From: Eurosta solidaginis | Lineage: Eukaryota; Arthropoda; Insecta; Diptera; Tephritidae | Direction of reading: 5' to 3' | Assembly: GCF_040869045.1 (NCBI RefSeq) | Contig: NC_090324.1 | Span: forward strand, 56,263,346 to 56,327,345 | Length of the DNA: 64,000 nt | Shown here: positions 34,871 to 46,300 of the stretch, in pieces | Numbering within the stretch: the first letter of the stretch is position 1 | Layout: each line of letters begins with the position of its first letter | Notes under the pieces: model-generated | Told to the model about the DNA's origin: nothing | What the model saw: only the letters and a program-made list of their open reading frames with translations | Databases searched by the model: none | Position numbers and translations under genes: made by a program

Positions 34871-36741
34871 TATACCTTTCATGAAAATGAAATGGTATAT
34901 TAATTTCGTCACGAAACACAAAATTGTAAGTCCGATTAGACATTTGTCGGAACCGGCCGGATCGGACCACTATAGCATATATCCTCCATACAACCGATTT
35001 TTCAGAAAAAGAGAATTTTTGTCATATCTTACTCAATTTAACAGATTGAAGCTTCAAACTTCAGCATATAATTTCGTATATTGCACATATTGTTGCCAGA
35101 AAAAATTTATGAGATCGGTCGTATATATAGTATATATCCCCCACAACCGATTGTTCAGATAAGAAACTTTTCGTAATTACTGCCCTATTTTAAGAGCTAG
35201 AGGCTTCAAATATCAACGAGTGCTTACGTATATAGCATATATTGTTGTCTGAAAAAATCATAAAGATCGGTGGTATATATAGTATATATATGGTGGTATA
35301 TATAGTATATATATATAGTATATATATATATTTTCGCAATTTTAGAATCATTTTAACAGCTAGAAGCTTCAAATTTCACCGAATGCTTACGTATATAGCA
35401 TATATTGTTGTCTAAAAAAATAATAGAGATTGGTTCTATATATAGTATATATATAGTATATATCTCATACGATTGTTCAGCTAAGCAACTTTTCGCAATT
35501 TCTACCCCATTTTAACAGCTATAAACTTCAAATTTCACCAATTGCTTACGTATATAGTATATATTGTTGTGTCAAAAAATCATAGAGATCGGTGATATAT
35601 ATAATATATATATGATGGTATATATAGTACCTATATATATATAGTATATATATATTTTTTTTTGCCATTTCGGCCCCATTTTAATAGCTAGAAGCTTCAA
35701 ATTTCACCAAATGCTTACGTATATAGTGTATATTGTCTGAAAAAATCATAGAGATCGTTGGTATATATTATATACTTCATATAAACTGTTATTTTTGCCC
35801 CTTTTTTACGGCTAGAAGCTTCAAATTCATCAAATTTCATCAAATAGTTACGTTTACGTCATATATTTTTGAAATACGTGATTCGTAGTCATAGTTTTTA
35901 CATGCAGACCACAAAAAACGTGAAGTTTTGCATCCTCACACAAAGTACCTACCTATTTTTTATTTTATATTTATCTTAAAAATCGTTTAGATATGTTCAA
36001 ATTTCACCAAATTCTTACGTGTATAGCATATATTGTTGTCTGAAAAAATCATAGAGACCGGTGGTATATATAGTATATATCATACAACCGATTGTTCAGA
36101 TAAGAAACTTTGCGCAATTTCTTCCCCATTTGAACGGCTAGAAGCTTCAAATTTCACCAAATGCTTACGTGTATAGCATATATTGTTTTCTGAAAAAATC
36201 ATTGAGATTGGTGGTATATATAGTATATATCTCATACATCCGATTGTTCAGATAAGAAACTTTGCGCAATTTCTGCCCTATTTTAACAGCTAGAAGCTTA
36301 AAATTTCACCAAATGCTTACGTATATAGCATATATTGTTTTCTGAAAAAATCATAGAGATCGGTGGTATATATATTATATACTTCATATAAACAGTAATT
36401 TTTGCCCCTTTTTACGGCTAGAAGCTTCAAAATTCATCAAATTTCATCAAATAATTACGTTTACGTCATATATTGTTGAAATACGTGATTCGTAGTCCTA
36501 GTTTTTACACGCAGACCACAAAAAACCTGAAACTTTGCATCCTCACACAAAGTACCTACCTGTTTTTTATTTTATATTTATCTTAAAAATCGTTTAGGTA
36601 TGTAGATCTGTTCACTATATATTTCTTATCTTATACATCCGATTATTCGGAGATTTCGAATGGGATAAGATTATTGTTCAGCCCCATTCATGAAAGGTAT
36701 GAAGTTTTCGGCACAGCCGAAGACAGTCCCGTTCTTACTTG
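34871..36741 (+). mobile_element. T2, right arm, complete
   Basis: A 1.87-kb T2 copy with both subterminal repeats: ATACCTTTCATGAA (34,872-34,885) and TTCATGAAAGGTAT (36,687-36,700). The hairpin TTCGGCACAGCCGAA is at 36,707-36,721 and the end is ..CTTACTTG. It lies between Ts of a T1 unit ('cactcctttt' / 'ttaaaaccctc'). Internal ~150-bp repeats with AT microsatellites. No coding capacity. Confidence 0.8.
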
Positions 36742-36766
36742 TTAAAACCCTCATTAATACCTTTAA
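36742..36766 (+). repeat. T1 stub left of the BEL element
   Basis: About 24 bases of the 129-bp unit ('ttaaaaccctcattaatac'), cut at 36,766. The unit resumes at 51,867 after the BEL composite, with about 7 bases of the unit missing. Confidence 0.8.
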
Positions 36767-37033
36767 CGGTTCAACGGTTGTCCTCGACAAGGCAACCGTC
36801 TACTTTTTCAGCGATCGTTGAGCGAACCAGAGCTAACACTGTCCGAGGAGCCCCGCCACATTTTATTATACAAGGTAACTTATTGTGCTGATTTTAATTT
36901 TCACTATAATAAAGACAAATATTATAACGAGAAATATCTCTCGCCGTTCTTTTCCTTTCATTCAAATCTAACCTAAACGCAATTGTGGTGCCTCCACTCC
37001 GTTGACGAGTTTGCGAAACACCACAATTGTACA
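36767..37033 (+). repeat. BEL-1 5' LTR (5'-truncated)
   Basis: Matches 51,600-51,866 without indels. It ends ..CAATTGTACA. It starts abruptly at the T1 junction, whereas the right copy continues upstream through 'tgtggggaagcttcccc', so the left LTR probably lost its first ~40 bp together with a few T1 bases. Confidence 0.75.
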
Positions 37034-37047
37034 TGGTCCTTCGAGCC
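37034..37047 (+). other. BEL-1 primer-binding site
   Basis: TGGTCCTTCGAGCC directly follows the LTR end ..TGTACA. Position and TGG start are as expected for a tRNA-primed PBS, and similar PBSs occur in BEL/Pao elements. Confidence 0.7.
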
Positions 37048-37199
37048 TTGTCGGCCAAGTCTGACCCTTATAATTTCAGAGCCATAAATATAAATATATA
37101 CATATATACATAATTTGCGTGCGGGTGGCGAGTAGGTTACACCATTACTTATTCTTCCCTTTGAGAAAAAAAAAATATATATCAGACGAGTCGGCCAAG

Positions 37200-38592
37200 C
37201 CATATACATAAATAATTCCGACCTACAGGGGGTGGAAAAACTGTTCCATCTGAACAACAAGACACAGGGCGAGGCCAAAGATATTGTAAAAAAATGCCCT
37301 CTAACAAATGATGCGTTCGATATGGCCTGGAAAAACCTGTGCGAAAGGTATGAAAACAAGCGTATATTAGTCAACACGCAATTGCAAATTCTTTTTAATT
37401 TAAAGAAGGTAGAGAGTGAGTGTGGGAGCGCGTTAAAGAAATTACATAGCGATATAAACAATTGTCTATCGTCCCTCAAGTGTCACAAAATCGACACATC
37501 CAATTGGGATGCAATACTAACTTATTTGTGTTCGACAAAGTTACCGGAAAGTACCCTGGCTCTATGGGAACAAAGCATAGACCATAAAATGGACATATCT
37601 AAATGGGAAGATATGGACAAATTTCTATCAAATAGGTTTCAGACACTGCAACAGTGTCTAGCTTCACTGGCACTAACGCCCAAAAGGGCCAAAAGCCATC
37701 AAATACTCGGCATCCAATCGAAACCCCCATAAAAAGACTTGGTGCCTTCCAAACGAAGGTATCAAAGCCGACCTCAAAATCGACATCAAGGGTTTTTTGT
37801 AAAATGTGCAAAGCGGAACACAGGTTACGGAACTGTCCCCGATTCTGTGATCTGACCCCAGTGGAGAGAATCAACTTCATCAAATCCACGGGGGGATGCC
37901 TGAACTGCTTATCCCCAGGACACACAGTGACGAGGTGCACCAGTTCGTACAACTGTGCCAAATGCCACTCTCGTCACCACACGCTCCTGCATGCGGATAC
38001 AGTTCAGCAACCTACGAGGCGCAATCCATTCAAAGACGCGGATAATATCCCGTCGACTTCAGCACAAGCACAAAGAAGACAGGAATCGGGGCAACCAAAT
38101 TCTTCTACGAACCAGAATGTAAAATCCTGTCATGCTAATTCCAGCACAGGCGTGCTGTTAGGAACTGCTCGCGTACACATTCATCATAAGGGTACCGACT
38201 TCTCCGCGCGGGCATTAATTGATTCAGGGTCTGAATGCTCTTTCATGACAGAAAGACTAAAACGCAGAATCAATTTGCCGGCAAGGAAAATGCATGCCCA
38301 AGTTTCAGGCATCACCAACGCAGTATCTGCTCAAGTTAAAGAGGCATCCACCATCGAGCTACGTTCACCAGTGGACCCATGCTTTAGCTTGACTACTCCT
38401 GTTCTAATTTTAGCCAAACTAACTGGGAATCTGCCATCCTGCCATATCGAAACAATGACGATGCAGGCGTTCCCAGACTTAGTTTTGGCAGACAGGAGGT
38501 TCTACGTCAATGAAGATGTAGACCTCATACTTGGTGGCGATATACCTATATCCCCAAATTATACTAAGCGGTCTAAAAAAGAATGTACTTAA
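37200..38592 (+). pseudogene. gag: BEL-1 gag, zinc knuckles and aspartic protease
   Basis: Gag (GEAKDIVKKCPLTNDAF; AWKNLCERYENKR; KLPESTLALWE) to about 37,720. A frame change then leads to two knuckle clusters (CKMCKAEHRLRNC, CLNCLSPGHTVTRC, CAKCHSRHHTLLH) and a retropepsin with ALIDSGSECSF and the LILGGDI block. Frameshifts lie near 37,700 and 38,545. The catalytic D-S-G is intact. Confidence 0.9.
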
Positions 38593-41500
38593 TACACTTC
38601 TGGCCCAAGAGACAGTGTTCGGTTGGATACTAACCGGTCGTATTGAAAAGCCGAATCCAACGAAGAACATCGTGTCATTTTACAACGAGGTCGCGTTGGA
38701 CAACCAACTAAAAGCCTTTTGGGAGTTGGAAAATGTACCGAAAATTAAAAGCCCTAGCGACGATGACAGATATTGTGAAAAATTATATAGAGAAACCATA
38801 AAGAGAAATGAGGATGGAAGATATGTCGTTTCACTCCCATTTAGACAGGAATACCCGGAAGAACGAAAATTAGCAGGGTCGCTTAAACGCGCATGCTCGC
38901 AATTCTATCGAAATGAAACGCGGTTAACGAAAAATCCGGAGTTAGGGAATGAATACATAAGGGTACTTTCAGAATACCAGACGCTCGGACATATGCACAA
39001 AATTAAGGGCACAGTCGCAGCAGATGACCCTGATAATTATTTCCTGCCCCATCACGCCGTGGTAAAGGCGGAAAGCACAACTACTAAAGTCCGGGTCGTT
39101 TTCAACGCTTCAAGTCCGACTGCTAATGGTACAAGTCTGAACGACGTTTTGCTCCCAGGCCCGGTACCCCAAGCAGATCTCCCGACTCTCATCATTCGTT
39201 GGAGACTTTATCGGTACGTCTTCAACAGTGATATAGAGAAAATGTATAGGCAGATTTGGATGAACGATAATCATACCAAATTTCAACGAATTATTTTTCG
39301 AAAAGACATGAACGAACCAATAGGACTCTACGAATTAAAAACGGTAACTTTCGGAGTTAATTGTGCCCCTTATCTTGCTATAAGAACGCTGTTACAGTTT
39401 CCTGACGATGTACAAAGTTCCCATCCCACAGCATCAAACATACTCCGGGAATGTATGTATGTAGATGACGTCCTCGCAGGAGGACACAACCTCACCTCCA
39501 CCATTATGGCAAGAGACGAAATTCGACAGGTTTTACATTTGGCAGGGTTCCCATTACGAAAGTGGACATCAAACTCGGAGGAGGTTCTCAAAGACATCCC
39601 GAAATCGGATCTGCTCAGCGAGGACTTCTTAGCCTTTGAAGACACCAGCACAGTGAAAGCATTAGGTATAAGGTGGAACGCACATGCTGACTTATTTTAT
39701 TTCAAAGCGGGATCACTAGACAACCCTAACATGCCAACAAAAAGAGAGATCCTGTCAGTTATTGCCAAACTCTTTGACACGTTAGGGTGGCTTGCCCCAA
39801 TGGTCATAGTGGCAAAAATAATTATGCAAAACATTTGGTTAGAAGGTACAGGGTGGGACGATCCAGTCTCACCAACGACATTAGAGCGGTGGAAAACCTT
39901 CACCCAAGATTACCCGGAAATAGATAGGATTCGAATACCACGTTGGGTAAAATTCTCACCAGAAGAAGAGGTTGAAATCCACGGCTTCTGTGACGCGTCG
40001 GAGAAAGCATATGCAGCAGCCGTGTACATGCGCGTCAAAAAGGAGAATAATGTTTATACACACCTACTTATGGCAAAACCCAGAGTCGCACCAGTGAAGA
40101 CAATCTCCCTCCCACGTCTGGAACTTTGCGGTGCAGTATTGCTCGCAGAGATGATTTAGTCAATCTGTAGGAGCGTCAAATTAGGACCCATCACCATTCA
40201 TCTATGGACTGATTCCAGCATTGTCCTCGCATGGCTACAGAAACCGCCTTGTACTTGGTCAACCTTCGTCGCACATCGAATCACCAAGATCCTCGATATG
40301 GTCGTTAATAAGGACTGGCTTCACGTTGACTCGGAATCTAACCCGGCGGATTTAGGAAGCAGAGGACTTCTAGCGTCAGATTTGGTCAACACTTCGTTGT
40401 GGTGGCAGGGTCCTTCTTGGCTACAAGAAGACAATTCTCACTGGCCAGCACAAGATGCCGATTACAACACGTCCGTTGAGGAAAAGAGGGCTTAATCGTA
40501 TGCCACGACAAGGGTAGATCATACAGATATTCTTGACCGATTTTCAGATTTGCCACGAGCTTTGAAAGTCTTATCTTATGTTAGGAGATTCTATAAAAGA
40601 ACGCATCCTAAAACCAAAGCAGTGTTCCAAGAAAAGTCGTGCATAATCTCAGCCGATGAGATTAAGGCAACGACTCAGGCCTTAATACGAGTCTGCCAGA
40701 AACAATTTTACGGTACCGAATATTTAAAATTAAAGAATAGGGAACCTATTGATCGGAAGAGTGAAATCCTGTCACTCAACCCATACATCGACAAAGATGA
40801 TATTATCAGAACAGGAGGGCGTCTAGGGGCTTCAAAAGACATGTCATACAACGAGCGGCATCCGATCATCTTGCCTTACAATTGCAGGCTGTCTCGCCTT
40901 GCAGTCATGATGATTCATCATGATTCCCTCCATGGCGAGAACCAGATCATGCTCCGCCTTATTCGCACCCAGTATTGGATTCCGAATGTCAAGACAATGA
41001 TCAGAGCCATCATCCACAATTGCAAAACCTGCATTATTCACAGGAAGCAGGCGCAGTCCCAACTTATGGGTACCCTTCCCTGCGAACGTACTACTTTTAC
41101 TCGCGCGTTCACCAATACCGGGGTAGATTTCGCGGGGCCTTTCGACATCAAAAGCTACCTCGGTAGGGGATGTCGACTGTCCACAGGCTACGTATGCCTC
41201 TTTGTTTGTTTCTCCACTAAGGCCATCCACCTAGAAGCCACTAGTGACCTGAGCACCCCATGCTTCCTCGCAGCCTTTTCGCGTTTTATCGCGAGAAGAG
41301 GTTGTCCAAAAAACATCTACTCCGACAATGGTACGAACTTTGTCGGAGCTTCCAGATCTCTACGATCGGAATTCAAAGCCTTCCTGGCAGAAAAACCGAG
41401 ACAAAAGAGTCTCCAAGTATAGCCATCAAGCATTAACTTGGCATTTTATTCCCGCCGGCACTCCACATATGGGCGGCCTGTGGGAAGCGGGAGTGAAGAG

Positions 41501-42050
41501 CTTCAAAAGCCACTTCAAAAAGGTCGCTTCTCTCCATAAATATACCATGGAGGAGTTCCAAACCCTTTTGTGTCGGATCGAGGCATGCCTAAATTCACGG
41601 CCTCTCAGCCCGGCGTCCAATGACCCAAAGGACCTGGAGCCATTAACCCCTGGACATTTCCTAACGGGTAGCCATCTTCTGGCGCCGCCCGAACCGGATG
41701 CGAACGAAAACCCTGCCTCCATGATAAATAGATGGCAGAAGCTCAAGGCCCTCCATCAAACCTTCTGCCAGCGATGGAAAACCGAATATTTATCCGAACT
41801 TCAAAAGCGTGTGAAGTGGAAATACCCCAAACAAAATATACAAGTGGGAGATCTCGTTGTCCTCAAAGAGGACAACTTATCTCCCAACGAATGGAGGTTA
41901 GGTAGAGTCGTCAGCGTACACCCCGGCGAAGATAACCGAGTACGTGTGGTTGACCTCATAACCGAGAAGGGTCAAGTCAGACGACCTTTGGTCAAACTGA
42001 TCCTTCTTCCTACGGAGATAGATTGTGAGAGGACCACGAGTTCCTCTTAA
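38540..42050 (+). pseudogene. pol: BEL-1 pol: RT, RNase H, integrase
   Basis: RT: YFLPHHAVVKAES, KVRVVFNASSPTANG, LNDVLLPGP, FNSDIEKMYRQIW and ECMYVDDVLAGG. RNase H: HGFCDASEKAYAAAVY and LWTDSSIVLAWL. Integrase: H2C2 finger (HHDSLHGE, CKTCIIH), GVDFAGPF, YSDNGTNFVG and HMGGLWEAGVKS (D, D, E all present). Breaks: TAG at 40,157-40,159, TAA at 40,493-40,495 and a frameshift near 41,410. Otherwise close to full length. Confidence 0.93.
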
Positions 42051-42758
42051 CAATCCTTCCGTTCCTCCCCATCCCTCCTTTCCGAAAAATCAACCCCAGC
42101 TCTCGTTCCCCCGAAACGAGGCCAACCAACAACCCTAAGGCAGATTCGCATCTGCCACCGAAACCAAAGGCATTCTCCGGCCCATTCAATTTTTAAATTT
42201 TCAAAAAAAATTCGTGCCACTCACTCGTTCTCCCATAACGAGGATACCAGAAAAGCCCTCACGCAGATCCCCCCTCTGCCACAAAACACTTTTTTTTTAA
42301 TTCTTAAAAAATTAACCCCAAAATTCACTCACTCACCCCGAGCGAGGACACTAGAACCCTAATACATCGCTGTGAACATCCTTAAAAAGTTTGGCAATTG
42401 CACTACCGGGAAAACTTAAATATAATGATATATAGTCCATGCGTAAGTCAAAATAAATTAACAAATATTCCTCTCAATATAAAATCTAAACTAAATTTGC
42501 ATATTTTTTACATGGGATTATGAATCGGTTTCTCAGATCAGATAGTATTGATAATTCGCTGATAATCAAAATGAATGCAGACTCTAAAATCATCCGCAAT
42601 TTAATTTGTGTTACTTCTTCAAATTTTCATAGTTTTCATTCCACGAGCTGGAGGGGAGAGTTGAAGCGAGCGTAAGAGGTAAGAACTGCCATGAAGTTAT
42701 GCAGATAGACCAAAGCTAGAGCAGAACAAAGTCTGCCGCGTATGTTAGTATTTATATA
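42051..42758 (+). other. BEL-1 3' tail, then unassigned DNA
   Basis: 42,051-42,375 is a C/A-rich tail with spaced 'cgttc..cc.aacgagg' motifs, likely BEL-1 3' non-coding sequence. From about 42,376 to 42,758 the composition becomes AT-rich and no family is recognisable. No 3' LTR follows pol here; the matching LTR is 9.5 kb further on. Confidence 0.5.
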
Positions 42759-44916
42759 CAGTGGACCCTCGGTTAACGTACACAATTGGTTATAGCATCT
42801 TGCTCGTTATGCAAAACGTTCGTTAAGCAAAACTATTATTCCTATAAGAATCAATGTAAACTAAAATAATGCGTTCCAGGTCGAAAAAAAATACAGTCTT
42901 ATATGTTTCAATTTGAATTTTTATTGAAAGAAACTTAGTACCTAGCATTATTAATCTACATTAAGCAAAAAACTGTCTAGAGTCGTTTGTTTCTGACGTC
43001 CCTTCAAAATTTGTTCAAAATGGGACACAGCATTATCGTTGAATAATTCTGTTGCACGTACTGCCGCTGTCTGACTGGGGTGATGCTTTTTAACGTATGA
43101 TGCCACAAACTCCCATGCTTTGAGCATTTCTCTGATTGCACTAGACGGTTGCTGTTCTTCGGTTATCTCCTCGTCTGATAAAGTTCGCTTCTTAACATCT
43201 TGTTGTAAATCACATTGCAATTCTATAAGCTCGTCGGTAGTCAGATCTTCACTGTACTCTGCCACAAGTTCAGCGATGTCATTTCCATCCACCTCTAGCC
43301 CAATACGGTCAGCCAAAAATATTATTTCGTTGGTTATTGGATCCGTAGATACTGCGTCGAGTCCTTCAAATGTGCATTCGGCAAAGCGGTCGGGCCAAAG
43401 ATTTTTCCAGGAAGATTCGAGTGTTCTCTTAGTAACGCCTTTCCATGCCTTATCAATAATTTTGAGACAGGCAACAATGTGGAAGTGATCTTTCCAAAAC
43501 TCTTTTAGAGTAAGATTTGTTTTTTCAGTCACGTCAAAGCAATGCTGGAAAAGTTCTTTTGTGTAAAGCTTCTTGAAGTTAGAAATCACTTGCTGATCCA
43601 TGGGCTGAAGCAATGGGGTTGTATTAGGTGGCAAAAAGTGAATTTTGATGAATTTAAACTCTTCAATGAGTTCATCTTGTAAACTTGGTGGATGTGAAGG
43701 AGCGTTATCCATAATAAGCAGGACACGAAGAGGCAAATCCATCTCAATCAAATATTTCAGCACAGAGGGGCCAAAAACATTATTGATCCACTCAGTAAAA
43801 AGAACACGTGTCACCCAAGCTTTACTGTTCGACTTCCACATGACATTTAGCTTACTCTTGTCAACATTATGCTTTTTGAAGGCACGTGGATTCTCTGAAT
43901 GATAGACAAGTAGCGGTTTTATTTTCAAGTCGCCACTTGCATTGGAACAAAAAAGCAGAGTAAGGCGGTCTTTCATTGGCTTATGGCCGGGCATTGCTTT
44001 CTCCTCTACTGTTATGTAAGTTCGCTTGGGCATCTTTTTCCAAAAAAGACCCGTTTCGTCGCAATTAAACACCTGCTGGGGCAAATAACCCTCAGTATCC
44101 ACAAGTTTCTTGAATTCGCCTACATAACTCTCGGCAGCCTTAGCGTCTGAGCTTGCTGCTTCACCATGCCTTATAACGCTATGAATACCAGTACGTTTTT
44201 TGAAATTCTCGAACCACCCCTTACTTGCTTTGAAGTCTTCCCTTCTTGCTGTTGATGTTCCTGGCGAATTTTCAATCAGAGTAGTGAATATCGTTTTAGC
44301 CTTCTCACAAATTATATTCTGCGAAATTGTGTCAGCTTGCATTTGCTTTTCGTTAATCCATATCAAAAGCAATCTTTCAACATCATCGAGAATTTGTGGT
44401 CGTTGCGAAGAAACTCTTGATACTCCCTTTGAAGCGTTTAGCACCTCAAGCTTGTCCTGATTCTTGAGGATAGTAGAAATCGTTGATTTCGACAAGTTGA
44501 ACGCACGTCCTAAATCAGCCACGCCCAAACCTCCTTTATGTTTTTGAATGATCTTGAGTTTCATTTCAATAGTTATTTTGGTCCTTGTATTTTTCTCCTT
44601 TTCCGAATTTTTTTTTGAGGGCATTTTATGTTAGTTATTTTGCAATTTTTATAAAAGCAAAATTAAAAATAAAAAATTTGTATGTTTCAACACGTCTTGT
44701 TAATTTTACGAACAATTCTGCACTAAAATAAAACAAAATTCTGAACTATGAAGCAAAAGCTAAACGCAGACAGCCCAATAATGTGAATTCGGGGTTTCCC
44801 CTGTTTAGGTTGTTATGCGAATTTTCGTTCGTAAAGCGAAACTTTTTTCCCAAAAAAATGTATTCGTTATGCGAAATGTTCGTTATGCGGGGCGTTCATT
44901 AACCGAGGGTCCACTG
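42759..44916 (-). mobile_element. Tigger-type (pogo/Tc1-mariner superfamily) transposon, intact
   Basis: 2,158 bp with terminal inverted repeats CAGTGGACCCTCGGTTAA (42,759) and TTAACCGAGGGTCCACTG (ending 44,916). Flanked by TA on both sides (42,757-42,758 and 44,917-44,918), the usual target duplication. Subterminal 'cgttatgc' and 'cgttaagc' repeats may be transposase sites. A single uninterrupted transposase gene occupies the inside. Confidence 0.95.
42951..44624 (-). CDS. Tigger-like transposase, 557 aa, apparently intact
   Basis: Cut-and-paste transposase. The ATG at 44,624-44,622 is chosen; it follows an A/T-rich leader. N-terminal helix-turn-helix (pipsqueak/CENP-B type) at about residues 15-65 (MKLKIIQKHKGGLGVADLG, STISTILK). 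CENP-B-like second DNA-binding domain at ~75-150 (WFENFKKRTGI). DDE_1-type catalytic core: FNCDETGLFWKKM, LLIMDNAPSHP and LLQPMDQQVISNFK supply the three acidic residues (DDD). The C-terminus is acidic. No stop or frameshift, and length is normal for the family, so it could be active. Confidence 0.95.
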   Translation of the reverse strand: MPSKKNSEKEKNTRTKITIEMKLKIIQKHKGGLGVADLGRAFNLSKSTISTILKNQDKLEVLNASKGVSRVSSQRPQILDDVERLLLIWINEKQMQADTISQNIICEKAKTIFTTLIENSPGTSTARREDFKASKGWFENFKKRTGIHSVIRHGEAASSDAKAAESYVGEFKKLVDTEGYLPQQVFNCDETGLFWKKMPKRTYITVEEKAMPGHKPMKDRLTLLFCSNASGDLKIKPLLVYHSENPRAFKKHNVDKSKLNVMWKSNSKAWVTRVLFTEWINNVFGPSVLKYLIEMDLPLRVLLIMDNAPSHPPSLQDELIEEFKFIKIHFLPPNTTPLLQPMDQQVISNFKKLYTKELFQHCFDVTEKTNLTLKEFWKDHFHIVACLKIIDKAWKGVTKRTLESSWKNLWPDRFAECTFEGLDAVSTDPITNEIIFLADRIGLEVDGNDIAELVAEYSEDLTTDELIELQCDLQQDVKKRTLSDEEITEEQQPSSAIREMLKAWEFVASYVKKHHPSQTAAVRATELFNDNAVSHFEQILKGRQKQTTLDSFLLNVD

Positions 44917-45360
44917 TAATACCAACCTTAGGTAGTACAAAAGCGATAATTGGCCCGGGCCGCTTCGCAGTACTTAGTCTCAAAATGTAATCAAATTATA
45001 TTAAGATGGAGAAAAATTAGACCATCTAAATGCTGTGCAGGAATGCCCTGTTAAAGGATTAACCACTTATCTTACACATTTATTCTAGAAATTATTATTC
45101 GACCAAACTTTGTATACACATTAAAAAAACAAGAACTGATAGATATCTGAGTTTGGTCCAAGGTATCAAAAAGCCTGATCCAGCTTCACTCAAAATTGAG
45201 TAAATTGTCTCCAAGAATGGACTCAACCTCGCCAAGTTGACACTGTTGGCTCTTCGCCACCTTTCCTTCATCTGGTGAAGCAGCATGGGACCGGGTGCGC
45301 ACAGTTACGACAACTGGCTTCGCATTCTCCAGACCTACTCCCGTTTACGTTCACATTTTT
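44917..45360 (+). other. no gene recognised
   Basis: Continues the sequence interrupted by Tigger at 42,758. A 63-codon minus-strand ORF at 45,095-45,286 shows no family motif. This leads into the Bloom-helicase pseudogene. Confidence 0.35.
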
Positions 45361-46300
45361 ATAAGGTAATGATCTTCAACCAGATTACAAGCGTTTTGGC
45401 ATACTACGCAAACGGCTTCCTAAAGTGCCAATCATGGCGCTAACCGCTACGGCTACACTCCGCGGACGCACTGATATCCTACGTCAATTGCATTGGGCAC
45501 ATCCTGAATGGGTTTTACCCAGGTTTAATCGTAGCAATTTAAGTAAATTTCAGTGTTGCCGACACGGGGTGTTAGTACATTATCGGATATACAAGCCTTC
45601 CTAAGAGGACGCCCATCTAATTGGAATGGTAGAATTTATTGTTTATCGCGTAAGGAATGTGAAGTGCTGGCAAATAAATTACATGCAGCTGTCATAAAAT
45701 CGCTAGCGTATCATGCGGTTCGCCCTTCTGCCGGTTTAACAGATACTCTACGTGAGACGCGTCAAAGGATTGGTTGAGTGGTAAAGTGCGTGTGCTTTGC
45801 GCAACAATAGCTTTCGGAATGGCTATTCATAAACCAGACGTACGTTTTGTGTTGCACTACCTTTTACCAATAACCATTGAAGGCTATTACCAAGAAGCAG
45901 AACTTGCAGGTCGTGATGGCGAAATAGCTCACTGTTTACGTTACTATAATTACCACGGATATGACGCGTATGAAGAAATTATTGGACTTGGATAACACGG
46001 TTGCAATGGATGTAAAGAAGCTACATGTAGAGAACTAGAGAGATACTGTGAAAATGTAACAGATTGTCGACGTGCTCAACAGCTAGATATTTAGTGAGCA
46101 TTTTACGAGTGAACAATGTCTGGAACGAAGAGATACAGCGTACGATAATTGTCTTAAAAAGCAAAGTTACCAGGAAATTAATATGCTGGAACAGTGCCGA
46201 AAAGATGCGCGTGCTGCTAAGGACATATGTAGGCGGCGGGCGCGTTTCACTCTTCTACACATAGCTGAGGTGCGGCTGGCAATGCAAGGAATGTAATTTG
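45361..46300 (+). pseudogene. Blm: Bloom (RecQ) helicase pseudogene, N-terminal part of fragment
   Basis: Derived from the RecQ-family DNA helicase Blm (double-strand-break repair). Visible: the DYKRFG block and motif III MALTATAT; motif IV IYCLSRKECEVLANKL; AYHA; motif V GKVRVLCATIAFGM; DVRFVLHY; motif VI EGYYQEAELAGRDGE (normally GRAGRDGE); zinc-binding YCENVTDCRRAQQL; the EQCLERRDTAYDNCL block; then the start of the winged helix (RFTLLHIAEV). Frameshifts near 45,770 and 45,990 and stops near 46,090 disable it. No intron is evident. Confidence 0.82.

Noticed and set aside
43120..43488. 122-codon serine-rich plus-strand ORF
   Set aside because: Antisense shadow of the Tigger transposase gene.
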